Source: Spirosoma sp. (GTDB lineage: Bacteria > Bacteroidota > Bacteroidia > Cytophagales > Spirosomataceae). From it: 64,000 bases of DNA. Positions 55,005-64,000 of the stretch are shown one piece after another. Every line of letters begins with the position of its first letter. The stretch's first letter is position 1. Location of the stretch: contig NZ_JAPLET010000010.1 of assembly GCF_026391055.1 (NCBI RefSeq), positions 186,001 to 250,000 of the forward strand. The letters run 5' to 3'. A model generated the notes under the pieces. It worked only from the letters and a program-made list of their open reading frames with translations. It did no database searches and was not told the origin of the DNA. The position numbers and the translations under genes were made by a program.

Positions 55005-55072
55005 CACAGGCGGAAGCCCGTGTTTAATTTCATTAACGTGTTACGGGCGGAAGCCCATAAGTACGTTTTAAC
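55005..55072. repeat. Dispersed GGGC-GGAA-GCCC hairpins, copies 2 and 3
   Basis: Two short hairpins with a GGAA loop: CACAGGCGGAAGCCCGTG (55005-55022) and TACGGGCGGAAGCCCATA (from about 55042). The complement of 55041-55072 matches 15057-15088 at 27 of 32 bases. They lie upstream of smpB. Confidence 0.6.
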
Positions 55073-55132
55073 ACCGGAATAGAAAGAGAGGTTTACCAGA
55101 CCCTGTAAATTTGGCAGACTCCATGCAAATGA

Positions 55133-55166
55133 ATCCGGCTACTAAACTCTCGCTTAGTAGCCGGAT
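55133..55166. terminator. Hairpin after the OmpH-like gene
   Basis: ATCCGGCTACTAA and its complement (13 bp, perfect), 32 bases beyond the OmpH-like stop. There is no long U-run. Confidence 0.6.
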
Positions 55167-55197
55167 GTCTGAACTTTTACGTGTAGACGTTCGGAAA

Positions 55198-55794
55198 TTA
55201 TTTCTTCGTCTGCTTCGCCTGATACTCTTTGTTTAAACCAGCCAGAATTTTGCTGGTGCGGTCGCCCGATGGGTCGGCAAACAGGATGCCACCACCTTTT
55301 GTATAGCCCAGCACAAATTCATATTTGTTGGTAGCATTCTCTTTTTTGAGGTATTCGTAAATCTGGTCGTACAACTGCTTGTTTTTGTCCTGCTCTTCGC
55401 TGGCCAAGCCCTGTGCGGCACGCTCCCGGAAGGCCAGGATATCCTGCTGTTCTTTCTGGAGTGATGCTTCCGTTGCTCGTCCCTGCTCCTGCGTCATTGT
55501 AGCCGCGCGTTGCTGAAAGAAAGCCACTTTATTCTGTAAGTTCCGACCTTTGGCAGCCAGGTCGTTCTCCAGTTGAAAACGCTTGCTCTCAAGCACTTTC
55601 TGGGTGTCTTTAAAATAGTCGTATTTGGTTAACAGCGAGTCAACATTTACATAGACAATAGCCCGGCCTTTGGCCTCGACGGGTGCTTTTACGGCAGAGT
55701 CAGTCTCGGCCTGGGGGCCTTTAAAATGTAGGTAGTATAATACAGCTACGGCAATCGTCAGAACGACGTTCAGAATCAATGAGGCATTCTTCAC
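55198..55794 (-). CDS. OmpH/Skp-like periplasmic chaperone
   Basis: The protein has 198 residues. An N-terminal signal or anchor (LILNVVLTIAVAVLYYLHF) precedes the OmpH pattern AIVYVNVDSLLTKYDYFK, then a long coiled coil (about 65-150, Gln/Glu/Lys/Ala-rich) and YTKGGGILFADPSGD near the end. Skp-type trimers bind unfolded outer-membrane proteins in the periplasm. Confidence 0.88.
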   Translation of the reverse strand: MKNASLILNVVLTIAVAVLYYLHFKGPQAETDSAVKAPVEAKGRAIVYVNVDSLLTKYDYFKDTQKVLESKRFQLENDLAAKGRNLQNKVAFFQQRAATMTQEQGRATEASLQKEQQDILAFRERAAQGLASEEQDKNKQLYDQIYEYLKKENATNKYEFVLGYTKGGGILFADPSGDRTSKILAGLNKEYQAKQTKK

Positions 55795-55828
55795 AGGAAA
55801 TAAATCAGTTAGTTAACAGTTTATAGAA

Positions 55829-55836
55829 CAAAGGTA
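55829..55836 (-). promoter_or_regulatory. -7 element for the OmpH-like gene
   Basis: TACCTTTG on the minus strand, a full TAnnTTTG match, 34 bases before the start codon; only a weak TTA at the -33 position. Confidence 0.55.
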
Positions 55837-55854
55837 AAGGGATTTATCGAATTC

Positions 55855-56229
55855 CTAACGAGACCGGCTGGCCGTTCGGCTTATGGGTTGTGCTCTGGTT
55901 GCCTGTTTCACGAAATAGCCCGACAGGCCAGCCAATCCACCTACCAATCCACCGAGCAGGCACGCAACTAGTGCCGGCAGAACCGATGTATTGGTTTTGA
56001 AAAGTAATTCGCTCATTCGGCCCACAAAAACACCGTCGGTTCGGAGCTGAATCAATAAGGCATAAATCAGCCATACCAACGCCACACCCAGAAAACCGGA
56101 TAAAAAAGCACGACCGCTTCCTGAACTACGCCAGAAACAAACACCAAATGCCACTATGGCAAGACTCCACCAGGGAAGGAAAAGTTGAGCCAGCAGGCTC
56201 AGAATGGCAATAAGAACAAGTTCAATCAT
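55855..56229 (-). CDS. Small membrane protein of unknown function
   Basis: The protein has 124 residues from MIELVLIAILSLL (56229); the frame to 56487 overlaps the penicillin acylase gene and lacks protein character. Four hydrophobic segments are seen (1-20, 25-38, 45-62, 85-110), the last with Gly-rich GGLVGGLAGLSGYF. No family assigned. Sixty bases after the acylase on the same strand. Confidence 0.6.
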   Translation of the reverse strand: MIELVLIAILSLLAQLFLPWWSLAIVAFGVCFWRSSGSGRAFLSGFLGVALVWLIYALLIQLRTDGVFVGRMSELLFKTNTSVLPALVACLLGGLVGGLAGLSGYFVKQATRAQPISRTASRSR

Positions 56230-56288
56230 TGGGTATGGGCGGCTAAAGCCACAATTAAATATTGATCTATGAAAAGAGACAGCCCCGA

Positions 56289-58715
56289 TTATTTCAAGGT
56301 CAGTTTCCGTTTTAGTCTTGGATTTTTGTCCTGTGCGGTTTGCAGGAAAAGCAGTTCGTTCAGTCGACCCGTTCGCCAGGTTTCGAGCATGTTCAGATAA
56401 TAAGGACTGCCCGGATTGCCCGATTGCCCGCCGGGATAGACGCCATACGCTTTGGGGGTCGTTCCGAGAGCAACAACCATCCGCCATGATGGACCGGTCC
56501 GTTCGGTGGTAGCGTTAACGATACCGGCCCCGCCCCCAATCTGCACATTCAAGGCACTCAGCGCATCCAGCCGGGCCAGATGGCCTATACGGGTGGCTTT
56601 ATGTTTGCTCCATTGCCAGGATTCTCCCAGAGGCCCATGCCGCCGTGTCAGCGAATCGACTGTCGACTGAAAGCTTTTGGTCAGTACCTGCCCAATTGTT
56701 TCTTTGGCGGGCGTTGTTAGATCATCAAACCAGTGCGATGCCGAGTCTTTCTCGGCCAGTTGAAGCGTCCGGTCGAAACTTGGGTACCGGAGCGTGGTAC
56801 TGTCATTACCCGGAAAATCATCTTTCCAGACACCATCCATATATTGACGCATCCACTCCGTAAAAATGGTTGGGCCTATCTCTGCGATATCATTGTTATA
56901 CTGCCACTTTTTAATGATGGTCAGTGCTTTGGCTTGCGCGTCGGACAAGTCCTTCTCTCGTATGTGAGGCAGAAACACCGGAAGGGCATCAGCAGCCCTT
57001 ACGTTTCGATTATCATTTTGTAACACCCGCAAGCTATCGGGCGTGGCATTTTTCATAGCCGTTAGCCGCTGATTGATTCGGGTACCACGCTCATAAGAGC
57101 CAAATTGCCAGTTGATGTAATACGGATAGGTTGGGTCGGTAGATGACTGGTTGGCTGAACTAACAAACCCTCTGGGCGGATTTTTGACGTGCGGGTTTTG
57201 TGCGGCCGGAATCCAGCCCTGCCAGTCGTGAGCTGGGTTTGTGCCATCCAGCAAAAATTTGCCCTGATCTTTCCACTTCAGCGGAAACCTGCCGTTTGGC
57301 GAGATGGCAATATCTTTGGCAATATCGGCAAACACGAAATTCTGAGCCGGAGCACTGTAAGAACTTAAGGCTTTCCGGTAATCGTCGTGGTTTTTTGCGC
57401 GATCCAGTAAATAATAGGTTAGTAAATCATTTGATGCTTCGTGAGCAATCCAGCGGGCGGCATACCCCACCGGCACATTACTGGCAAATGGCCTCTGGCC
57501 CACTTCGTACATAATTGGGCCATGATGGGTGTATAAAACGGTATCAATCACGTCGGGCTGCCCCTTAACTTTGATCATTTCTAACCGACGGGTTACCGGC
57601 TTCCACTTGTTATCGTGCCAATATTCACGGCGGGATGCATCTTTGAACCGAATCTGATAGAAATCCAGGACATCGGCACCCACGTTGGTTACACCCCAGG
57701 CGATTTGCTTATTGAACCCGATAATAACCCCTGGCGAGCCGGGCATGGAGGCTCCATACACGTTCATGGTGGGCGTAACCAACTGAATCTGATACCAGAT
57801 CGACGGCAAACTTAGTGTGAGGTGAGGGTCGTTAGCCAGAATCGGGTACCCTGTCGCCGATTTCTGCGGACCAACGGCCCAGTTGTTACTCCCAATAGCC
57901 GGGTCATGTTCGGGCCAGCGCATTGCCAGCGGCTTTGTATCGGTCTGTGAATTAGCGGGTACGGCCGGTATCTTCACCGGAGCAAAATCCCACTTCGTAC
58001 CCGTCGGGATAATGGGATCTTCGCGGAAGGGATAGTCCGGAAAAAGGTCGTTCGTAACAACGGTGCCATACTTTTTGAGCACGTTGCTCATGTTCAGATC
58101 ATCGGCACCGAGCGCTAACACACCCGACATGTATTTCAAGAAATAGGCGCATTTAATGGGCTGCCAGGACTCAGGAGCATAGCCTAACAGCTTGTATTCG
58201 AGTGGGTAACTAGATGGCGACAGTTGGTTGATATAGGCATTTATGCCAGCCGTATACGACTCAATCGCTTCGCGTGTGCGAGGGTCTGCCAACATTTCTT
58301 TGACCGCTTTTTCGGCGCCGAAGCCCATGCCCAGCCGTCGGTTATATCGGTCTAGTTCAAGTGCTTTATCGCCCACCAGTTCAGAAATCCGTCCGGCGGC
58401 TGCGTGCGTCTGAAATTCCATTTGCCAAAGCCGGTCACGGGCAGTTAGATAGCCCTGGGCGAAATAAGCATCCGCATCGTTCTGTGCAAAGACGTGCGGA
58501 ATAGCCAGATCATCAAAAATAACCGTAATGGGCGCCTTGGTGCCTTCCAGCGTAATTTCTTCATCGGCATTGTTGACGGACTCGGCATTTTGCCAGAAAC
58601 CAACGAACGGACTAAGGAGCGGTGCGAAAGCCGGAATACTGCCCCACGATCGGTTGAGGGCCCAAATGAGTGAGATTGTACCTAAAGAAATAAGGATTGC
58701 TTTTGTGTATTGCAT
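56289..58715 (-). CDS. Penicillin acylase family (S45) hydrolase
   Basis: The protein has 808 residues from MQYTKAILIS (58715). An N-terminal helix may be a signal or anchor. The alpha chain runs to the Ntn cleavage site, Gly275-Ser276 in IGSNNWAVGPQKSATG, where Ser276 becomes the nucleophile. The beta chain then contains NDPHLTL and IAWGVTNVGADV, typical of the S45 group. Members hydrolyse amides including beta-lactams or acyl homoserine lactones; the physiological substrate is unknown. It is probably periplasmic. Confidence 0.93.
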   Translation of the reverse strand: MQYTKAILISLGTISLIWALNRSWGSIPAFAPLLSPFVGFWQNAESVNNADEEITLEGTKAPITVIFDDLAIPHVFAQNDADAYFAQGYLTARDRLWQMEFQTHAAAGRISELVGDKALELDRYNRRLGMGFGAEKAVKEMLADPRTREAIESYTAGINAYINQLSPSSYPLEYKLLGYAPESWQPIKCAYFLKYMSGVLALGADDLNMSNVLKKYGTVVTNDLFPDYPFREDPIIPTGTKWDFAPVKIPAVPANSQTDTKPLAMRWPEHDPAIGSNNWAVGPQKSATGYPILANDPHLTLSLPSIWYQIQLVTPTMNVYGASMPGSPGVIIGFNKQIAWGVTNVGADVLDFYQIRFKDASRREYWHDNKWKPVTRRLEMIKVKGQPDVIDTVLYTHHGPIMYEVGQRPFASNVPVGYAARWIAHEASNDLLTYYLLDRAKNHDDYRKALSSYSAPAQNFVFADIAKDIAISPNGRFPLKWKDQGKFLLDGTNPAHDWQGWIPAAQNPHVKNPPRGFVSSANQSSTDPTYPYYINWQFGSYERGTRINQRLTAMKNATPDSLRVLQNDNRNVRAADALPVFLPHIREKDLSDAQAKALTIIKKWQYNNDIAEIGPTIFTEWMRQYMDGVWKDDFPGNDSTTLRYPSFDRTLQLAEKDSASHWFDDLTTPAKETIGQVLTKSFQSTVDSLTRRHGPLGESWQWSKHKATRIGHLARLDALSALNVQIGGGAGIVNATTERTGPSWRMVVALGTTPKAYGVYPGGQSGNPGSPYYLNMLETWRTGRLNELLFLQTAQDKNPRLKRKLTLK

Positions 58716-58811
58716 AATAAAAACAGGCAACGGAGCGTATCAGGGATGCAAGTTTACAATTGCACCCAGCAAATAAAAACTATTCTTTTCCTAACGAGGG
58801 TAATTCTTTTT

Positions 58812-58819
58812 TACATTTG
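58812..58819 (+). promoter_or_regulatory. -7 element for the ECF sigma gene
   Basis: TACATTTG, a full match, 59 bases before the start. A -33 TTG is not evident. Confidence 0.5.
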
Positions 58820-58878
58820 TTAGTAACGATGGTTCAAAATAGCGTTTGAACACGACCGCTTGAAGATCCTTTAGAAAA

Positions 58879-59469
58879 ATGGGTATAGAACTGACGGATA
58901 AGGATTTAGTAATTCGTCTCAAACAAAATGACGAAGTGGCGTTCGAAACGTTGTTTCGACGGTACTACCGTTATCTATACAGTATTGCTATTCAATACGT
59001 AAAGGACCCCGTTTTGGCCGAAGATGCCCTCCAGGAAATCTACCTCAAATTGTGGGTGAACCGGTCTCAACTGGACGAATTGCAGTCTGTCAGGAGTTAC
59101 CTGGCCACGGCTATGCGACATCAGGTCCTGAATAGTATCCGAGATAATAAGCGGGCCATTTTGCGGCATATAACGCACCAGGCCAGCCAGTCCGACACCG
59201 ATACCACAACCGAAGAAACTTTACTGTTCGACGAGTATAGCTCCGTTTTCAGGGAGGGGCTGCGTAAGCTGTCGGCACAACGGCGGCTGGTTTTTACCCT
59301 TCGCTCTGAACAGGGTTTATCCAACGAGGAGGTAGCCTCTAAACTCAAGATTTCCATCAATACGGTTAAGGTGCAGTATTATCAGGCCTGCCGGTTTCTT
59401 CGCGATTACCTGCGCCAGCACGCCGGTATTGAAGCGATGCTCATCATTATGACTGCTTTTTACAGTTAA
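58879..59469 (+). CDS. ECF RNA polymerase sigma factor (SusC-type locus)
   Basis: The protein has 196 residues. Region 2 has DAVLAEDALQEIYLKLWVNRSQL-like and region 4 has VASKLKISINTVKVQYYQA. It is of the Bacteroidota FecI-type sigma group. With the FecR and SusC genes next to it, it forms a cell-surface signalling unit. The sequence is unlike the sigma gene at 33.4-34.0 kb and they are independent loci. Confidence 0.91.
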   Translation: MGIELTDKDLVIRLKQNDEVAFETLFRRYYRYLYSIAIQYVKDPVLAEDALQEIYLKLWVNRSQLDELQSVRSYLATAMRHQVLNSIRDNKRAILRHITHQASQSDTDTTTEETLLFDEYSSVFREGLRKLSAQRRLVFTLRSEQGLSNEEVASKLKISINTVKVQYYQACRFLRDYLRQHAGIEAMLIIMTAFYS

Positions 59470-59546
59470 TCACGAATTATTTTTTCTTTCTAATAATACT
59501 TTCCCTACCGGGTGGTGTATAGGTAGCACATAGCATTCCTATACCC

Positions 59547-60545
59547 ATGACCGAACAGTTACTTCAACGCTATTTCGCCAATCAGGTCACGCCCGACGAA
59601 GCCCGGCGCGTGTTGGATTGGTTAACCACCGAAGCCGGCCAGGCGTATCTAAAAGCTCGAATCGACGCCCAATTTAACGGAGCAGAATGGCTGGTGCCAG
59701 ACACCGCTTTGGTACCCGACGCCGAACAAATGCTGAGCGCCATTCGTGAACGGATGGAACCGGAACTGGCTACCCTCTCTGCTGAAATACCCGTTCGACG
59801 GCTCACGGTATGGCCACAGGTAATGCGCTGGGCGGCTGTACTGGCAGGCTTAGTTTTACTGGCAACGGGCGCCTTTACGGCCTATAAACAATGGTATCCC
59901 GACGACATGGTTCGCCAGACGGCCTTTGGCAAAATATCGACGCTGACCCTGCCCGATGGCTCCACGGTTACTCTGAACGGCAACAGCCGTTTACGGTATG
60001 CGCCCCGCTGGGCCAGCCACCAGACTCGCGAAGTCTGGCTCGATGGGGAAGGCTATTTCCGGGTCACTCACCAACAAAATCACGAACGATTTGTAGTCCA
60101 CCTACCCAACAAACTGAATATTGAAGTGCTGGGTACTCAGTTTAATGTTATGGCCCGGCAAGCCCGGGCTAAGGTAGTACTGAATACGGGGAAGATCCGT
60201 CTGGATGTTGGCGAACAGGCTAAGGAAAAGCTAGTGATGCGCCCCGGCGACCTGTTCTACGCTGATGTTAAGGCTAAAGTGTATTACCGAAAGCATGTCG
60301 ATGCAGCCGCACAGGCGGCCTGGCAATCCGGCAAACTGACGTTCGATGGCACCACCCTGCAGGAAGTCGCGCAGATGCTGAAAGACACCTATGGCGTGAA
60401 CGTGATTATTACTGACCCGGCCCTTCAACGGCAAACCATTTCCGGAACCATCCCCAATCAATCTATGCAAACGATACTCAACGGCCTTACCACCTTATTT
60501 GACCTGCATATTACTCAACAACCAAATCAGATAATCATACAATGA
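59547..60545 (+). CDS. FecR family anti-sigma factor
   Basis: The protein has 332 residues. A cytoplasmic N-terminus is followed by one membrane helix (about 90-108), then the FecR domain (GKISTLTLPDGSTVTLNGNS, EVWLDGEGYFRVTH, LNIEVLGTQFNV) and a C-terminal DUF4974-like part (TLQEVAQMLKDTYGVNVII). It holds the ECF sigma factor until the receptor STN domain signals ligand binding. Its stop overlaps the next start. Confidence 0.93.
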   Translation: MTEQLLQRYFANQVTPDEARRVLDWLTTEAGQAYLKARIDAQFNGAEWLVPDTALVPDAEQMLSAIRERMEPELATLSAEIPVRRLTVWPQVMRWAAVLAGLVLLATGAFTAYKQWYPDDMVRQTAFGKISTLTLPDGSTVTLNGNSRLRYAPRWASHQTREVWLDGEGYFRVTHQQNHERFVVHLPNKLNIEVLGTQFNVMARQARAKVVLNTGKIRLDVGEQAKEKLVMRPGDLFYADVKAKVYYRKHVDAAAQAAWQSGKLTFDGTTLQEVAQMLKDTYGVNVIITDPALQRQTISGTIPNQSMQTILNGLTTLFDLHITQQPNQIIIQ

Positions 60546-63500
60546 CGCAACCTCTTACTGCCATGACTAAACAATTAATTGCGCTTGGTTCGTTGCTGCT
60601 GATTGGAATACTACCGACCCGGGCACAGCTCGTGGCTTCCAGCAATCGGTATGCCTCCTATCAGAAGCAGCCAACAGATACCCGCTTGATTACGTTGAAA
60701 AGTGCCTTAAGTGAGCTTGAACAGCATTACAGCGTTTCGTTTATTTATCCAACCAACCTGGTCAATACCAAAGTCTCTATGGTTAACCAGCGCAATCGGA
60801 ATCTGGAAACGGAACTTGTCAATTTACTCAACAGCACCGGCTTAACGTATCGAAAAGTACAGCCCCGCTTTTATGCCATTGTACCGGAAAAGGAAAAGAG
60901 TACGCGGCTTTTTCGTAAAATCGAACATATCGAAACCAAAACCACTACCGATCCCTCGACCGAAGCCGTAAGGTTACCCGATCGTACCATCGACAAACTG
61001 GAGCGTATTGGGTGGTCTACTACATCGGCCCAGCCCTTAGCCGACATTACGGGTAAAGTACTGGACAAAAACGGGCAGGGAATCCCAGGGGTTAGCGTCG
61101 TTATTAAAGGTACCACGCGAGGCACTACGACCAATACGGACGGGGAGTATAACCTCAATGCGCCGAATAATGCTGTTTTGGTATTCAGTTTTGTCGGCTA
61201 TGCCTCGCAGGAAGTCGCTGTAGCCAACCGAAGTCGCATTAACATTACCTTGCTGGACGATGTAAAATCCATCAGCGAAGTAGTTGTCGTCGGCTACGGC
61301 ACCCAGAAACGGGCGTCAGTAACGGGTGCTATCTCGTCGGTATCCGCTCAGGAAGTAACACAACTGCCCGTACCAAGCGTAGAGCAGGCCATTCAGGGCC
61401 GTGTGCCAGGCGTAACGGTCGTGAGCAACGGCTCCCCCGGCGAAACGCCCATCGTACGTATTCGGGGCATTGGTTCCATCAACTACGCAGCCAACCCGCT
61501 ATACGTTATCGACGGTTTTCCGACCAGTGACCTAAACAACTTCGACACCCGCGACATTGAGTCGGTCGATGTGTTGAAAGATGCCTCCTCAGCCGCTATC
61601 TATGGCTCAAGAGCGGCCAATGGCGTTATCATCGTCACGACAAAAAAAGGCACCAGCGATGGCAAACTGCACGTCAGCTACGACGGCTACGTAGGCACTC
61701 AAAGCGCATGGCGTCAACTCGACTTACTAAACCGGGATGAGTACATCCAGTTCGGAACAGCCCTGCGAAGCAATGCCGGTCAGCCGGTACCTACGCGGTT
61801 TAGTAACCTGAATCAACCCATCTATGCCGGGGCTTCGCAAACGTACGCCCAAACTGATACCGACTGGCAGAAGGCGGTGTTTCGGGATGCGCCCATTACG
61901 CAGCATAGCGTGCAGTTGTCGGGTGGCAATGAAAAGTCGCGGTTCTACTCTTCTGTCGGCTATTTCAATCAACAGGGTATCATGATTGGTACAGGGTACA
62001 AGCGCGGCAACTTCCGCATTAACTCCGACCATGCCATCAGCAAGCGTTTCTCGTTCGGACAAACACTGACCATCTCATACGATGATAAACTCAACGAAGT
62101 AAGCGCCGGTGGCCGGACACAGGTTCAGAACATGATCCGCATGACGCCTTACATGCCCATTGAAGACCCTACCTTGCTCGGTGGCTACCGTGGCCCCGAC
62201 GGGTCCGACGGGTCTGACCCCCAAAATCCGGTGCGGGCTGCCCTACAGGACCAGAGCAACACCCAGCGCATGAAAATCCTGGGAAGTGCTTATGTCGATG
62301 TCAAGATCATTGACGGACTTACCTACCGCCTGCGCGGAGGTATCGACTATGTAACGGCGCGGACCTTTTCCTTTCTGCCAATTTACAGCGAGAGCTTCAA
62401 CGCCCGGGCGCTTGCCAACGTTTCCGACGACCGGCTGACGTACGCATCACCTCTGATCTCGAACCAGTTAACCTACGAGAAAACGTTTGGCAAACACAGC
62501 CTCAATGTCGTTGCCGTAGCCGAACGACAGGCAGGCAACAGCCTGCAAATAGTGGGTACAGGCCAGGCCGCTTCAAATACGATCCGGGAGCTGAGCGCCG
62601 TTATCAGTACGAGTGCGGGTTTAAGTGGCACACGCTCCCAAAACGTGCTACTGTCGTATCTGGGCCGCCTGAACTACGAATATGCCGGTAAGTACCTGCT
62701 GGGTGCCTCGTTCCGGCGGGACGGTTCGTCGCGGTTTGCACCAGGCAACAAGTGGGGTAATTTCCCGTCGGTATCGGCGGGCTGGCGGATTAGTGAAGAA
62801 GCCTTCCTGAAAAATGTACCGGCCATTTCGGAACTGAAAGTTCGTGCCAGCTACGGTACGATGGGCTTCAATGGTATCGGCGATTACTCGTGGCAGGTAG
62901 CCGTATCCCAGAACACGAACGCCATCATCGGGGGCGACCGTACGCAGGGAACCTACTTCGACCGTCTGGGCAACACCGACCTGCGGTGGGAAGTAACGAA
63001 GATGAGTAACGTTGGGCTCGACCTGGGCTTGTTCAGCAACAGCATCACCCTTTCGGCAGAAGTTTACCAGCGAAATACGGACGGACTGATTCTAAACCAG
63101 CCTATTGCGCCATCCATCGGCTATTCGCAATCGCCCATCGTCAATGTGGGCAGCATGCGGAATACGGGGGTCGAAATGCAACTCGGCTATAACAAAACGA
63201 AAGGCGCTCTCCGGTTCAACGCATCGGGCAACATCAGCTTTATCAACAATAAAGTGCTGAGCCTTGGGCCCACCGTGTCGCCCCTGCTCAATGGTGCCAA
63301 CGCCGATTACGGCGGATTCGACATCACCCGTACCGAAGCCGGTCAGTCAATTCAATATTTCTACGGCTGGAAAGTAGCAGGTATCTTCCAGAATGCCGAC
63401 GAGATTAAATCGGCCCCAACGCAGGACAATGCCGCGCCCGGCGACCTTCGCTTTGTCGATGCAAACGGCGATGGCAAGATCGACGCCAGCGACCGGGTAA

Positions 63501-64000
63501 ACCTGGGCAGCTTCCTGCCGAAATTCACCTATGGGCTGAACCTGTCGGCCAACTACCGCGGCTTCGATCTATCGATGTTCTTCCAGGGTGTGCAGGGCAA
63601 CAAAATTTACAACGGCGTAAAAGTTCTTGAGCAGGGTATGCTCCGGTTGTTCAATGCTGGAACGGATGTACTGCGGGCCTGGACACCAACAAATACGGTT
63701 ACCGACGTACCCCGTGCCGTCGATGGTGACCCCAATGGTAACTCGCGTACCTCTGATCGGTTCATTGAGGATGGCTCTTACTTACGGCTGAAAAACCTGA
63801 GCATTGGCTATTCAGTACCAGCGGGTGCATTACAGGCATTTTCGCGCGGAACCCTGAGCCGGGCGCGGGTCTATGTAGCATCAACCAATCTGCTGACGTT
63901 TACGAAATACACTGGCTACGATCCGGAAGTGGGTTCGCGCACCAGCAATACCAACCCAACGCTGACCAATGGTATCGACTACGGACAGTTTCCGCAGGCA
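60542..64000 (+). CDS. SusC/RagA-type TonB-dependent receptor with STN domain, 3' end cut
   Basis: The frame is open to the window end (1153 residues shown). The stop of fecR and the start overlap as ATGA (60542-60545). It has a signal peptide (to about residue 30), an STN domain (about 45-110, LKSALSELEQHYSVSFIY), a carboxypeptidase-like regulatory domain (about 165-245, ITGKVLDKNGQGIPGVSVVI), the TonB box and plug (about 247 onward, EVVVVGYGTQKR) and the barrel. It imports oligosaccharide or other large nutrients with a SusD partner, expected just downstream. The STN domain signals to FecR. Confidence 0.95.
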   Translation, partial: MTQPLTAMTKQLIALGSLLLIGILPTRAQLVASSNRYASYQKQPTDTRLITLKSALSELEQHYSVSFIYPTNLVNTKVSMVNQRNRNLETELVNLLNSTGLTYRKVQPRFYAIVPEKEKSTRLFRKIEHIETKTTTDPSTEAVRLPDRTIDKLERIGWSTTSAQPLADITGKVLDKNGQGIPGVSVVIKGTTRGTTTNTDGEYNLNAPNNAVLVFSFVGYASQEVAVANRSRINITLLDDVKSISEVVVVGYGTQKRASVTGAISSVSAQEVTQLPVPSVEQAIQGRVPGVTVVSNGSPGETPIVRIRGIGSINYAANPLYVIDGFPTSDLNNFDTRDIESVDVLKDASSAAIYGSRAANGVIIVTTKKGTSDGKLHVSYDGYVGTQSAWRQLDLLNRDEYIQFGTALRSNAGQPVPTRFSNLNQPIYAGASQTYAQTDTDWQKAVFRDAPITQHSVQLSGGNEKSRFYSSVGYFNQQGIMIGTGYKRGNFRINSDHAISKRFSFGQTLTISYDDKLNEVSAGGRTQVQNMIRMTPYMPIEDPTLLGGYRGPDGSDGSDPQNPVRAALQDQSNTQRMKILGSAYVDVKIIDGLTYRLRGGIDYVTARTFSFLPIYSESFNARALANVSDDRLTYASPLISNQLTYEKTFGKHSLNVVAVAERQAGNSLQIVGTGQAASNTIRELSAVISTSAGLSGTRSQNVLLSYLGRLNYEYAGKYLLGASFRRDGSSRFAPGNKWGNFPSVSAGWRISEEAFLKNVPAISELKVRASYGTMGFNGIGDYSWQVAVSQNTNAIIGGDRTQGTYFDRLGNTDLRWEVTKMSNVGLDLGLFSNSITLSAEVYQRNTDGLILNQPIAPSIGYSQSPIVNVGSMRNTGVEMQLGYNKTKGALRFNASGNISFINNKVLSLGPTVSPLLNGANADYGGFDITRTEAGQSIQYFYGWKVAGIFQNADEIKSAPTQDNAAPGDLRFVDANGDGKIDASDRVNLGSFLPKFTYGLNLSANYRGFDLSMFFQGVQGNKIYNGVKVLEQGMLRLFNAGTDVLRAWTPTNTVTDVPRAVDGDPNGNSRTSDRFIEDGSYLRLKNLSIGYSVPAGALQAFSRGTLSRARVYVASTNLLTFTKYTGYDPEVGSRTSNTNPTLTNGIDYGQFPQA

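Overview
The window looks like a chromosomal segment of a Bacteroidota bacterium of the Cytophagales type, Spirosoma-like by overall gene content. The evidence is SusC/RagA-type receptor genes driven by an ECF sigma/FecR pair, an alternative complex III fused to an aa3-type oxidase operon, eukaryotic-type (GT3) glycogen synthase, CrtZ carotenoid hydroxylase, CPCC and YwqK/MORN-type proteins, and promoters of the Bacteroidota form (TTG, about 17-20 bases, TAnnTTTG). The genus is an inference from gene content and composition only.

Layout. 1-5.3 kb: a 5'-truncated tricorn-like protease, a small secreted DUF6265-like protein, and the cbpA/cbpM co-chaperone pair. 5.3-8.2 kb: a visibly A+T-richer island of four small genes (a possible barrel protein, two lipoproteins, a CPCC cysteine-rich protein), bracketed by inverted copies of an approximately 100-bp repeat and carrying five copies of a ~25-bp motif, four of them just upstream of the four genes. 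8.3-17.4 kb: mostly single housekeeping genes: a molybdopterin oxidoreductase with its flavin reductase, a DmpA-type peptidase, an OPT transporter, an AlbA_2 protein, crtZ, a DUF2795 protein, cutC and purU. 17.5-31.5 kb: an exported glycosylasparaginase, GT3 glycogen synthase, mogA, anmK, a fructosamine-kinase-like protein, a DEAD-box helicase, a TPR protein, a MORN protein, GDP-fucose synthase, a NeuD-like acetyltransferase, an LpxH-like phosphoesterase, a glycosyltransferase and a Rossmann-fold epimerase-like protein. 31.5-34.0 kb: an ECF sigma factor operon with a membrane protein and an outer-membrane-like protein of unknown family.

34.1-51.3 kb (minus strand) is the dominant feature: 17 co-directional genes, actABCDEF, coxB, coxA, ctaA, ctaB, two subunit III genes, subunit IV, sco, a DUF420 gene, a small CxxC membrane protein and a DUF983 gene. 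They read from a clear promoter at 51.37-51.39 kb to an intrinsic terminator that overlaps the last stop codon. Together they oxidise menaquinol, pass electrons through multihaem cytochromes to an aa3-type oxidase, and make and insert its haem A and copper.

51.5-58.7 kb: tRNA-Cys(GCA), rpsA, an HNH endonuclease, smpB, an OmpH/Skp-like protein, a small membrane protein and a penicillin acylase. 58.9-64.0 kb: an ECF sigma factor, a FecR anti-sigma factor and a SusC-type TonB receptor with an STN domain, cut by the window end; this is a cell-surface signalling nutrient-uptake locus.

Several intergenic spaces hold long, often perfect inverted repeats (32 and 34-bp arms in two cases) that look like terminators or dispersed palindromic elements. 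No CRISPR array, insertion sequence transposase, integrase, rRNA or prophage was seen. The most unusual part is the repeat-bracketed island at 5.3-8.2 kb.
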